A DNA stretch of 24,491 bases, taken from contig WELB01000175.1 of the NCBI GenBank assembly GCA_009602725.1, forward strand, positions 256,442 through 280,932, written 5' to 3'. Both the position numbers and the translations under genes were made by a program. This document shows positions 9,901 through 18,327 of this stretch, one piece after another. The notes below the pieces were generated by a model, which saw nothing but the letters and a program-made list of their open reading frames with translations, had not been told where the DNA came from and did no database searches. This DNA comes from Spirogloea muscicola (lineage: Eukaryota; Streptophyta; Zygnematophyceae; Spirogloeales; Spirogloeaceae). Numbering within the stretch: position 1 is the first letter of the stretch; each line of letters opens with the position of its first letter.

Positions 9901-11977
9901 CAGGCGTGAGGCAGCTGCCTGATGAATGTCATGAGTCTGGCCTCCATGTGCAGGAGACTTACAATGCCCTGCTTGAGCTTTATGCTCGCGGGGGCCTGTA
10001 TGATGAGGCGGGGGCTGTCGTTTTTGCTATGCATGATGCTGGTTTTGTTCCCAATGTCTGGACCTTCAACTCCCTCATTCAAGCATTTGGCAAAGGTGGC
10101 CAATACGATGAAGCTATCGAAGTCTTCAGGGTGCGAAAGTGCTCTTCGATCTTCTATCATAATCCCTCACTTTGCAGTTAATGGCATCTTATAAGGCAGG
10201 GTCTGCATGAAGTGTGCAGTATGACCAAGAGAATTGTGGATGCTAATTGGAAACACGATGTGCAGTTGCTGAGTTGACATCTTGTTCTTCTGTTATCTGC
10301 TTGAGCAGGACATGCAGGAGGTGAAACGGGCGCCCAACGAGCAGACAAATGCAGCGCTCTTGGCTGTTTACTGCTTATCCGGCCACTTTGACGAGGCAAG
10401 GGCGCAGTACCTGGAGATGCAAGCGGCGGGCTTTTTGCCCGATGCGGTTGCCTATGCGCTGCTCCTGTCAATCTGTGCCCGCAGAAGCCGGTGTGTACGC
10501 CATGCCTCACTGCTTTGACCTAAACCTGAGTTACTGAGATATAGCAAATGTCGCATTCTTTGAGATGCTGCAACAACCTAAGCAGCTCAGGTCTTCGTCC
10601 TGGCGTGCAAGCTGAGTCTCAGTTGGTGTCTAAAACCAGAGTCTCTCTCAGCAAATTGTGGTCTTTACATTTTTCCTGCCTAGCTGGGGTGATGCCAAGC
10701 GCATATTGGACGAGATGGAAGGAGCGAGGTCGACCGAGTCGCATCGTATCCTCAGGGGCCTACTACTTGGGGAGTTCGACGACCGAAACGCGTGGCAGCA
10801 GGTGGAGTTCTTCCTGGACCAAGTCAAGGTGAGGGCTGCATGAATTCCTGGTCCGGTAGATAGGCTGCCATTTAGTGGCTGCTGGCTTTGTGTCGTTTGC
10901 AACCCAGACGGGTCTTCTAGGTGCTATGTGTGCAAGTGACATTGCATCGGCCTCATTCTCAGAGTCTCAACATTCCCTCTGGCAAGGGCAAAGTCCTGAG
11001 AGTGCTTGTTCGTCTGGGTGCAGATGGAGGGCATTGCTGACGCACTCGTTGTATATGACGCCTTCTTGGAAGCTCTCTGGTACTTTGGCCAGAAGCGCAG
11101 AGCCACCCGGTTCCATTCAGCGGCTCAAGCAAGGGGCATCTCGCCAATCGCCATCCGACGGAGTCGGCTGATGTGGTCCATAGATGTTCACAGGTTGGTG
11201 TCGTTGGAGTCGGAGCCTTCCAATTCATTGAACAACATGCGCCTTGCCGGGCATGGAATGCTTACATTTTTACCTGTGCAGTGGCTTTGCTTGTAAGTAC
11301 TTCATGGAAGCTGAGAGTTCGTCTGTGTGCTGGTTTTCAGGACATCTGCAGGTGCAGCACTTACAGTGCTCCTGAGCTGGCTAGCAGACGTCCAGGCCGC
11401 CGTGGAGCTTGGAGAGGAGCTGCCTCGGCTCTTTGGCATTATCACCAAGTAGGCCTCAGCTTGTTTCCCCGTCACAGCATTGCGAGTGTGCGTTTGTGCA
11501 CACTTTGACATGACTCAAAAGGTACTGGAATATCACTGACGAGGATCAGACAGAGGACCTGGACTTGCTTGTCTGCGTTGACGAGACTGCTTCCTGTTCT
11601 CCAGGTGGGGTGAGCAGGGGCCCAGCAAGAGCGAGATCCAGCACATACCCGTGCGCAAGGCTGTGCTGTCTCTGCTTGCAGCACTCGATGCGCCGTTTCA
11701 GATGGCCCCCTGGAATCTTGGCCGGATTGTCAGCCAGAGGCCCCCGCTGGCCGAATGGATTGCCAGTGGAGGTGCTATTCTGGCGATTGAGGATGAGCCC
11801 TTGCCCGAGTTAGTGGCGGGCATTACTGCTGCAGCAGGGCCTGCTATGTCAGCAAATTGGACCTGCATTGAAGAGCAAACAAAGTCAAGGCAGCGAGACG
11901 ACGAGACATCGGCCGTAGATGGCCTCAGCACCCTTTACTCGTCAAGGTCTTCTCAAGTAGCACCTATTCATTCTTAG
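6690..11977 (+). CDS. PTAC2: pTAC2-type pentatricopeptide repeat protein (plastid transcription); 5' end uncertain
   Basis: Orthologue of land-plant pTAC2, a nucleoid protein associated with plastid-encoded RNA polymerase. Exons: 6959(or earlier)-7173, 7382-7459, 7656-7832, 7958-8116, 8336-8534, 8653-8735, 8884-9206, 9584-9722, 9954-10130, 10309-10490, 10684-10828, 11024-11193, 11341-11448, 11605-11977; phases close across all. Exons 2-14 encode 770 residues, close to the whole of the roughly 860-residue plant protein. The N-terminal block PEVERGKYSFDVEAVINQLS matches pTAC2. About 14 PPR motifs follow, nearly all exactly 35 residues and several broken by introns yet restored by splicing. The C-terminal part (ALWYFGQKRRA, MWSIDVHR, FQMAPWNLGRIV) is the pTAC2/GUN1-like SMR-related region. 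The first exon cannot be fixed because a poly(A) run and an N interrupt it. A transit-like frame from ATG 6690 reaches a GTGAGC donor at 6890; a second transit-like frame starts at 6757. Confidence 0.92.
6797..6831. repeat. GCC trinucleotide run in the presumed pTAC2 transit-peptide region
   Basis: About 10 GCC/CCG units. They would encode poly-Ala in the frame from 6690 or poly-Pro in the frame from 6757. Slippage here could contribute to the assembly trouble just downstream. Confidence 0.8.
6905..6958 (+). other. 53-nt poly(A) run ending in an N (likely assembly gap)
   Basis: Fifty-three consecutive A residues are followed by one undetermined base, then the normal GC-rich coding sequence of pTAC2. 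An A homopolymer this long is out of character with the roughly 70 % GC around it. The simplest reading is a contig end or homopolymer artefact joined across a gap; a genuine intronic A tract is the alternative. Confidence 0.75.
9331..9387 (+). repeat. Pair of 23-bp direct repeats, period 34
   Basis: The unit starting GACTCTACTAGC occurs at 9331-9353 and again at 9365-9387 with no mismatch. Both copies lie in the longest pTAC2 intron (9207-9583). It is a short tandem duplication with no evident function. Confidence 0.85.
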
Positions 11978-12134
11978 TGTTGGCATGCACCGAGGTCCAT
12001 AATATGGATGTTGTACAGTCCTCTACACCCGCCAGCTCCATTGAGCTGCAATTAGCACTTGTTTACAAATTACGATTCCATGCTACCCCACTGGAGTAGC
12101 CTGGCCTCACAGCGCACACGCCAAGTGTACGTCT

Positions 12135-12864
12135 CTAAGAGACTGGAGCGCGTGCAAAGTCTTGCATCTCTTGGAGCTGTCGCAGGACGCAGTCCACCTT
12201 CTGCGCCTGAATGTCAGCCCGGCATCGCGCAAGGTAGTCGCTGTTCTCGCATGGCCGCTGCTCGCAGACGCTTGCTATCTCCTCCTGCAATGTTGTCTGG
12301 ACGTCCTGGAGATGCGTGAGGCTTCCATAAGATCAGTGAATGCTAAACCTCAATAAGCTCTCTGCGTCTTGGGTGCTGCGGCACGCCGCCTGCTGTTCTG
12401 CTGGCGTGCACCATTGACGCTTTCCATGACGCAGCAAGAAGCACACGGGCAGTAATGCTGCCAGAGACGAACTGCTGGGAGCCCCTCATCCTTGAGCCTA
12501 GACCTGACACTCTGGATGTCAATCTTGCACTCAGCACTGCTGAGTCCACATGGCCGCCGAAGCAGGAGCAGGTGGGCCTGAGCGACAGCTTTAGAGCCCG
12601 GCACGCAGCGCCAGCTGCTGATAGCCGCGTGACCGACGAGCCACAGAGAGGCGGCGGGGCACGAGCCGGTGGCGGCGCTGCAGGGCTATGCTGAGACGGC
12701 GGCGACCCGCAGCGGCAGTGGCGGCTGCACACCTTCATAGCCTTCATGAAGGCCCCGCAGTTGGTGGCGATGGCGTCCTGGCGGGGGCCTCGCGCGTTGC
12801 CGAGCTCCTCCAGCACGGCGGCTGCCAGCTCCACGGCACGCACGATGCTCTGCAGAGCCGCCAT
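12135..12864 (-). CDS. MED11: Mediator complex subunit 11 (MED11), two exons
   Basis: Small head-module subunit of the Mediator complex, which links transcription factors to RNA polymerase II in the nucleus. Exon 1 runs 12864 to 12733 and exon 2 runs 12305 to 12135. The donor GTGTGC and acceptor CTCCAG join in phase 0 to give a 100-residue protein, close to the roughly 115 of plants and animals. Helix 1 carries VLEELGNARGPRQ, the family signature (compare plant V-M-E-L-x-N/S-x-x-GP-[RK]-[KQ]). The block across the splice, FMKAMK then DVQTTLQEEI, followed by CEQRPCENSDYLAR, matches the second conserved helix pair. I chose the ATG at 12864 because it matches the start position of plant MED11. 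An in-frame Ala-rich extension upstream (to about 13007) has no ATG and probably is not translated. The intron is about 427 bp and holds a tempting but unrelated open frame. It converges on pTAC2, with 157 bp between stop codons. Confidence 0.88.
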
Positions 12865-12950
12865 TGCAGCCGTCGCAGCCGCTGGCAGGCGCTTCAGGCC
12901 TTCCCGAACAAGTCGCGATGTGACGGCGGCTGCGGCGACGGCGGCGGCTG

Positions 12951-12982
<32 letters not shown>

Positions 12983-13439
12983 ATGGCGGCGGCGTCGACG
13001 ACTGCCTCTGGCAAGGAGAAAAGGGGGGCCTTGCCCTTGCCCCGCTGAATCGGTGGACAAATGCGAGGCCCCGGAACGAACGGCCTCCAGCCCAGTGCTC
13101 CTTACCGGGCCGGGCAGCCGAGTCGATTGTGCGCCGGTCCCCAATCGACGGCTCGACTCTCTCGCGGGGGCCCGGAAGGCCCCCACCAGCCGTCGATCGG
13201 AGGACCCCGCCGGGTCCGCCGGATACAGTGCATCGGACGGTCAAGGGCGGCGCGCGGGGCTGGCCCGGTTTGAAAATTGCGCCCGGATTCGAACCCCCAC
13301 CCTCTCGTTCCGTCTGGTTTTTTGCGCTCGAGCTGTCCTTCCTCTGCCTCGGCGTCCTCCGGGCCGCCATTGCAGTCCGGCTCCGAGGTTGCGCCGCCTC
13401 GGCGACTGCGCCGTGGGCGAGGCCGCCCTCCTCGGCTCC
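12865..13439. promoter_or_regulatory. Shared divergent promoter region, MED11 / CAP-H
   Basis: This 575-bp stretch separates the start of MED11 (-) from the start of CAP-H (+), so it must hold both promoters and 5' UTRs. It is very GC-rich and includes a GGC run at about 12951-12976. A perfect match to the RNA polymerase III B-box consensus lies on the minus strand near 13286-13296, followed by a TTTT run, but no tRNA fold goes with it. I see no TATA box that I would trust. Confidence 0.5.
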
Positions 13440-14532
13440 ATGGCCGAGGCTGCGGCGTCTCAGGCGGTCGCCGCTGCCGCCGCCGAGCCGGCGGGGCCCG
13501 CAGACGACGGCCTAAGCCGGGAGCAGGTCCTGGCGCTGTACCAGAACTGCATCAAGCTCGCGTCGGAGAACGTAAGTGAGCTTTGCCGCGGTGCTGCCAC
13601 CATATGGGCGCTGCCGCTCAGCGCAGGCTTGGACGTGCTGCTTGAGGGGCTGGGGCTGCATGGCCATTGCTCCCGGCAAGGTCAGCGGACGGCGCGTCAG
13701 TGACATGTCTGCGCTGTGGCGGGACGCGGGCCGCAGAAGATCAACCAGAAGAACACATGGAGCCTGCCGCTGATCGATCACATCAGCGAGATTGTGCTCG
13801 GCGGCGACGACGGCGACGACGCCCAGACCAACTTCCAAAAGGTGTGCCGATTTCTGTCAGAATTTTTCGGCAGCATTCATCGCGCCATGGCCACCAGCAG
13901 GTAGTACGCAGTGTGCAAGGCTGGCGGCATTGACGCTGCCTGCGGCAAGGCTCATGGAGGCCCGGTGGCGGCGGCGGCGATGTCGTCGTGGTAGGCCAGC
14001 TGCACGCTGGAGGCCGGCGTGAAGATCTACTCGTACCGCGTCGACTCGATGCACTCGGAGACGTACAAGGTCCTCAGCGCGCTCAACCGCTCGGCGGCTG
14101 GCCCGGCCCCGGAGGAAGGTCAGCGCCGCTGGTCCTCGTTTGTCGGTCGTCGTGCTTTCGCCAGACCAACTGTGCGTGGCATCATCTGAGGCCATCGACT
14201 TGCCACGGCGGCCTTTGGTGTCGTGCTCGCTAGCCGGCGACGGCGACGGTGACGGCGACGGTGACGGCGACGGCGACGGCGACGGCTCTGGCGAGGACGA
14301 CAACGAGTCTGGCGCAAAGCGCAAGTTCTCCAAGAAGGTGCGAGCTCCCACAGCCACCAGTCTGGACTCCGCTGTCCAAGTGCCGCCTGCGGGGGCTCGC
14401 CGCCGCCGTTCATCGCAGCCGGTCCTGGCCAGCGATGTCTAAGGCTTGGCGCTCTCTGTTGGGGCCCGCAGCTCGCCTGCCCCTCGGCGACTCTGGAGCC
14501 GCCAGAGGCGCTGAATGTCAAGAAGTATGACC
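13440..14532 (+). CDS. CAPH: Condensin complex subunit 2 (CAP-H/Barren kleisin), amino-terminal part only
   Basis: CAP-H is the kleisin of condensin I; it bridges the SMC2/SMC4 heads during mitotic chromosome compaction. Five exons are present: 13440-13571, 13737-13841, 13995-14118, 14234-14337, 14472-14532, about 175 residues with consistent phases. Family blocks in order: QVLALYQNCIKLASEN, KINQKNTWSLPLIDHI, QTNFQK, CTLEAGVKIYSYRVDS, HSETYKVLSALNR, a (Asp-Gly)n tract, KRKFSKK, and TLEPPEALNVKKYD. The last block lies about one quarter to one third into a normal CAP-H of 650-750 residues. After it a clean GTGAGT donor starts at 14533, but no further CAP-H exon follows because the N at 14688 comes first. 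The gene is therefore cut by an assembly gap rather than obviously a pseudogene: no frameshift or stop is needed in any exon. The ATG at 13440 is the first one giving this reading frame directly before the conserved domain. Confidence 0.88.
14236..14285 (+). repeat. GACGGC hexanucleotide repeat encoding Asp-Gly in CAP-H
   Basis: About eight GAC-GGC (or GGT) units in exon 4 of CAP-H. They encode alternating Asp and Gly in an acidic linker next to a Gly-Glu-Asp-Asp segment. Other CAP-H proteins have a low-conservation acidic linker at this place, so length change here is probably tolerated. Confidence 0.85.
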
Positions 14533-14687
14533 GTGAGTTGCCATGCGCTCCGTCGCCCGCCACGCAGCAGTGACGCCGGCCAATGCCGCCACCCGCTTGG
14601 CAGCCTGCGCCGCTCCAGCTGTCACGTGAATTTTTCGAATCCACCAGCTGCGCTGATGCTTCGTTGCGCCGCTGCTGCGCCGGCGGG

Positions 14688-14688
14688 N
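14688..14688. other. Single N: assembly gap between CAP-H and MOS2 fragments
   Basis: One undetermined base inside a GGC/GCC-rich stretch. The CAP-H intron opening at 14533 never closes, and MOS2 coding sequence with no amino-terminal half begins just after the N. The N therefore most likely stands for a gap of unknown and substantial length. Confidence 0.85.
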
Positions 14689-15129
14689 GCCGCCGCCGCC
14701 ATCGCCGCCCGCGAGAGCGATCGCCAAGAGGCGCCGGCCTTCGCGGCTCTGCCGCAGCCGTCGGCGCCCTGGCTGATGAGCAGCATCCGCGTGCGCATAG
14801 TCAGTCAGAGGCTGCGCGGCGGGGCTCTGTACCTGAAGAAAGGTACGGTGGCTGACGTTGTGACGCATACGTCGGCAGACGTCTTTCTTGACGAGTCCCA
14901 AGAGCTCGTTCAAGGTGTGCGGCAGGAGGACCTGGAGACTGTGCTGCCCAAGCGCGGCGGCCGCGTGGTGGTCGTCGGCGGAGATCACTGTGGCGCCAAA
15001 GGCACGCTGCTGGAGAAGGACACCGCCAAGGGGGTCGCTGTCGTGCGCCTGGGCGAGAGCTTTGAGATAGTTCGCATTCATATGGACCTTGTCGCCGATT
15101 ACCTTGGCGAGGCGGACCATTTTGAGTAG
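14689..15129 (+). CDS. MOS2: MOS2/GPKOW-type KOW-domain RNA-binding protein, carboxy-terminal exon only
   Basis: Carboxy-terminal part of a nuclear G-patch plus KOW protein (plant MOS2, animal GPKOW), which associates with the spliceosome helicase machinery and, in plants, with microRNA maturation and innate immunity. The exon reads without interruption from the gap to TAG at 15129. An Ala-rich lead is followed by WLMSSIRVRIVSQRLRGG, YLKKGTVADV, ELVQGVRQEDLETVLPKRGG, a second KOW-like segment (VVVVGGDHCGAKGTLLEKD) and VRIHMDLVADYLGE. These match the last ~150 residues of the family in order. The G-patch and first KOW domain, normally several hundred residues upstream, are absent and should lie in the gap at 14688. 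The in-frame ATG at about 14776 is internal, not a start. Confidence 0.85.
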   Translation, partial: AAAAIAARESDRQEAPAFAALPQPSAPWLMSSIRVRIVSQRLRGGALYLKKGTVADVVTHTSADVFLDESQELVQGVRQEDLETVLPKRGGRVVVVGGDHCGAKGTLLEKDTAKGVAVVRLGESFEIVRIHMDLVADYLGEADHFE

Positions 15130-15608
15130 ACTATGGACAGCGCAGCCACCTCGCAGCCTATATTCATTAAAGCTGCAGCCCCAGCAAACCTGGCATAAGT
15201 GTGGGACTCAGCGCCAGGTCAACTTTTGCTGCCCTTAATATCTGCCTAAACTGTAGGATGCTGCCAGCAATGCAACCTGCCATGGGTGTTTGCCAAGTTG
15301 TGAGCTACATGGGGCACATAGTTGCCTGAGCTGTAGGATGCCAAACTGCTGACGGCTTCACAGGCTCTTTGTGAGATAGTTGTTAGGAGCAGTAAGACGG
15401 GGAGTGTGCTTGCACCACTCATGGCACACGATGTTACAGAATTGATGATGCTGTTGAATGTGCAGTAACTGCCGACTGGTCTAGAATGGAGCAATGGCAG
15501 CCTGGCAGCCTCAAGAGCTCTTTCGTTCTAAGCACAGGCGCTGCTCCGCGTGACTGCCGCTTTTACAGCCCTTGATAGATTTTTGGCATTTGCAAATGCC
15601 AGTCAACC
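15130..15608. other. Intergenic region between convergent genes
   Basis: This 479-bp stretch separates the stop codons of the MOS2 fragment (+) and the charged coiled-coil gene (-), and should contain both 3' UTRs. GC is lower than in the flanking exons. The sequence CTGTAGGATGC recurs at about 15250 and 15331, a short imperfect repetition. No gene recognised. Confidence 0.5.
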
Positions 15609-17977
15609 TCACGTTATCCTCTTGTAATCCAGGTCTGGGTCCAGCCGCCGCTGAATCTTCTCAGCAGCCTGTGCCCAGACAGACATCTCACTTTTCAGAA
15701 GAGCACATACGCTGGTGGCCTTACACATGCGCTTCAGTATGCTCACCCACACAAGACTCCATTAAACAGTGCGTCTCTAAGCACACCCAAGCAAGTCCGG
15801 CTTTGCATGCCGGATGTTGAGCTGCACGGCACCACTGAAGGGACACTTAAGGATCTGCTGGGTTGACCGAGATAACTCACCTCAACATTGCCGAGGCGAT
15901 ACTGATACTGCATCTCCTCCCGCATGAGGGCTTGCTTTCGCATGGCTTCGCCCTGCTCGTGCAGCCAAATCAGCACCCGCTTGCCATCAACAGACAATAT
16001 GCCGCATAACAGTGGGTAACCCATCATAATCAGCAAGGGTGTCTAGACATTGGCAGCGCACGGTGGGGGTCCAGCGGGCCTGCGAGATCATCCGGCAGCA
16101 CACCAAAGCAAGCAGTTGACCTCAACACAGGCTGAGAGGGCGAGGGTGACGTACCATGCCGGACTGCATCTGCCGCTTGAGCTGCTGCAGCTCCTCCTCC
16201 TGGCGAGCCGCACGCAGTTGCCGGATCTCCTCCCTAGCCAACCCCAGAGTAGCGTGTGATATGCTATTAGCTTCCTGCCGAGGTATCACCAGAGGAAGCT
16301 CGAGGCTGCCCAGCTGCTAAGGCCTTGTGATGCAGAAGCGAACCCTAAGGGCAACTCCTCATGTAGATCTAAACTATCCCTATCTTGAGGAATAGTAGCA
16401 GTGCTCAGATCTAGGCAAGATCTGAAGATCCGAGTTTAGGAAGTCGTCTGAGGTTGCGATAGGCTCCAAAGTTGCGATAGGTCTGATCGGAGCCAAGGTG
16501 GATTGCGGCAATGAAAGTGGTGCGCACCTTCTTGCATCCTCGTCATTGAACTCCGTCATCTCCGCCTTCTTGTAGTTCTTGGTCCCCTTCTCTGCCGCCT
16601 TGCGTGCCTTCTCGCGCTCGTATGTATCAATGTTATAATACCTTCACACGAAGAATAAGTGTCTGTGTGGGACGACCTACTAGGAGATACTATCTGGACG
16701 TTGCTATGGGGCCACCTTGCAGGTCAACCCCTCGCGAGGACGGCAAGCGTGCAGCGTCAGCAGATCTTCCACTACATCCTTGGGCGAGTGTGTAAGAGCG
16801 GGATTGAAGCAAGAGGATGGCAATGCAACTGGTGGTCATAGAGAAGAGGCCCCCACACTACAGAAGGACAGAAGCATTAACTGATGCGACTAGTACATGT
16901 GCAACGCGGCAATCCAGCAGTGGCAAGGGAGGTACGGGCATGCAGTAGAGCTGCCGCTTACTTGCGGGAGGGCATTGTGGCAGTGTTGTAATCCTCCATG
17001 AAGCTGCATAACCCCATGCAGCCTGTGTCAGGATCACCGAAATAAGAGACTGCAAAGAGGAGGAACGAGGCAGGAGCAACCGCCTCATGCGTGTAACCGT
17101 CACAACAAGCAGAGGCTACAGAGGATACAGCGACAACAGACTATCGGACGCCCCTGGCAGGCTGCTTCAAGGAGCGCCACTCTGCAGCGGATGGGGAGGG
17201 GTACGACGTGGACGACGGCGAGAAGACATCCACATCGACATCAGACGCCTTTGGTCAGGTAGAAGGGCTCGCTGGTCGCCTCAAGCCTTAGGTGTCGACT
17301 CATTGACCTTGGATTTCGGAGCTGCGTCGCAAAAACCCGTGGCACCCATAAGCTGCCCCCTGACCCCGAGAACCCTAATCCAAAACCCCAAATCCCGCTC
17401 CCCATATCCTGGCTGAGTAGCCCCGATAGCACACAAAAAGTGGGCATCCCAGAGAGCTCACTCCTTGAATAGCGCCTTCTCCTCGGGTGCCGGCAGCGTC
17501 TCCAGGTCCACCTTGCGGACCTCGGCGAGCCACGCGCCAAACTCGGGCCGCTTGTTCCACATGTCCACCTCCCTGACGATGCCGTACGCGCCCCATTGCG
17601 TAACCGGCCCCCGGGCCGCCGCGGCCCGCGCCGCCCGTTCCGCGCTCTTGCGCGCGCGCCGCGCCGCAGCCTCGTCCCCGCCGCCCTCCTTCTCCTCCCG
17701 CTTCTTCCGCCGCTTCTTCCTTCGCCTCCGCCTCTCCTCCGCTTCCTCCTCCTCCTCCTCCTTGCGCCGCCTCCGCCGCCGCGCCCGCCGCCGCTCCTCC
17801 TTGTCCCGCCGCCGCCGCTCCTCCCGCTTCTCCCGCCGCCGCCGCTCCTCCCGCCGTCGCTCCTGCTCCGCCCTGCCGCCGCCGCCGTCCTTGCTCCCGC
17901 TCTCGCTCCCGCTCCTGCTCCCACTCCCACTACCACTCTCGCTCCCGCTGTCGCTGCTGCTGGAGCTGCTGCCCCCC

Positions 17978-18014
<37 letters not shown>

Positions 18015-18020
18015 CGTCGC
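15609..18020 (-). CDS. Conserved charged Arg/Glu-rich protein with Ser/Gly/Asp N-terminal tract; N-terminus missing
   Basis: Six exons on the minus strand: 18020-17462, 17003-16962, 16641-16528, 16233-16155, 15955-15881, 15668-15609. All are GT-AG with matching phases, giving about 309 residues. The upstream part is an acidic/Gly/Ser tract (DDGG.., SSSSSSDSGSESGSG), then a long Arg/Lys/Glu-rich, probably helical region. Next comes the conserved core: GPVTQWGAYGIVREVDMWNK, FGAWLAEVRKVDLETLP, FMEDYNTATMPSRKYYN, KKAEMTEFNDEDARR, LKRQMQSGM, MRKQALMREEMQYQYRLG and IQRRLDPDLDY. I recall plant proteins with the same core (NTATxPxxKYY, then MxxGM and IQRRLDP) but cannot give a firm name. The composition resembles nuclear, splicing-associated proteins, which is inference. 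The start codon is not visible: the reading frame runs open into the N at 18021. The true frame has no ATG, so simple frame scans miss this gene. Confidence 0.8.
17979..18020. repeat. CCG/GGC trinucleotide run next to an N
   Basis: About 11-12 CCG units followed by GTCGTCGC and then the undetermined base at 18021. On the minus strand in the coding frame it encodes poly-Gly after two Asp. This is the kind of sequence where assembly stops or collapses. Confidence 0.85.
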
Positions 18021-18021
18021 N
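18021..18021. other. Single N: assembly gap at the amino-terminal end of the minus-strand gene
   Basis: Undetermined base at the edge of the CCG run. On the far side, the minus strand offers an ATG at 18047 followed by eight codons to the N. With exactly one base here that ATG is out of frame with the conserved protein, so if it is the true start the gap is not 1 nt. Confidence 0.8.
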
Positions 18022-18183
18022 ATCCCTCTTGTTGGCAATATGTCCATCTCCTAAGATCTAGGCCTCTTCCTCTGAGCAGTCAACCAGACTATGCGCCTGA
18101 GAGAATGAGGCATACCCTTCAAGGCATGCTTGTGCCCAAGTGCTTGTTATCTTGCTGGACTACTTGGCTTGAAATGTGAGCAG

Positions 18184-18327
18184 GTCCTTATGCCCTCTGC
18201 AAAGCTGGAGCAGCTGGTGGGCGAGCACATTGCAAGCCCCATGGAGCCGGCTGTTGTGGATGCTATATGCAAGGCATACCACCTGGACCCGGCGCTGGTT
18301 GCCAGGTGGCGAGACCAGAAGCGCTAG
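18184..18327 (+). CDS. Orphan terminal exon, 47 residues, unknown protein
   Basis: A short open segment with codon use like its neighbours. It follows an acceptor (GTGAGCAG, exon from 18184) and ends at TAG 18327. It encodes a helical-looking peptide: MPSAKLEQLVGEHIAS, then PMEPAVVDA and AICKAYHLDPALVARWRDQ. The last part loosely resembles the recognition helix of a homeodomain-like or other helix-turn-helix unit, but I cannot assign a family. No partner exon is visible upstream, because the N at 18021 lies 160 bp away, so this may be the last exon of a gene lost in that gap. It could also be a tiny single-exon gene starting at the ATG at 18190, or a chance frame. The next gene, SCYL2, is convergent with it. 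Confidence 0.45.
   Translation, partial: VLMPSAKLEQLVGEHIASPMEPAVVDAICKAYHLDPALVARWRDQKR

Noticed and set aside
12359-12604. Candidate coding frame within the MED11 intron (CKIDIQSVRSRLKDEG)
   Set aside because: Looked protein-like, but MED11 exons join exactly in phase without it and the joined protein matches the family.
12343-13014. Long minus-strand open frame (about 220 codons, Ala-rich start) as one protein
   Set aside because: Only 12733-12864 of it is MED11 exon 1; the rest reads through the MED11 intron or the upstream GCC run. It has no ATG at its upstream end.
13260-13330. tRNA gene on the minus strand suggested by GGTTCGAATCC
   Set aside because: The T-stem fails at the third pair, there is no acceptor-stem partner and no A-box. 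Kept only as a possible B-box.
14513-15129. A single continuous protein across the N at 14688
   Set aside because: The part before the N lies in the CAP-H intron and its translation resembles nothing; only the part after the N is MOS2-like.
17241-18047. 268-codon minus-strand frame starting MDILPTRG, Ala/Gly/Arg-rich
   Set aside because: It is out of frame with the conserved core, crosses the N, and runs into the first intron. It is a shadow of the real gene.
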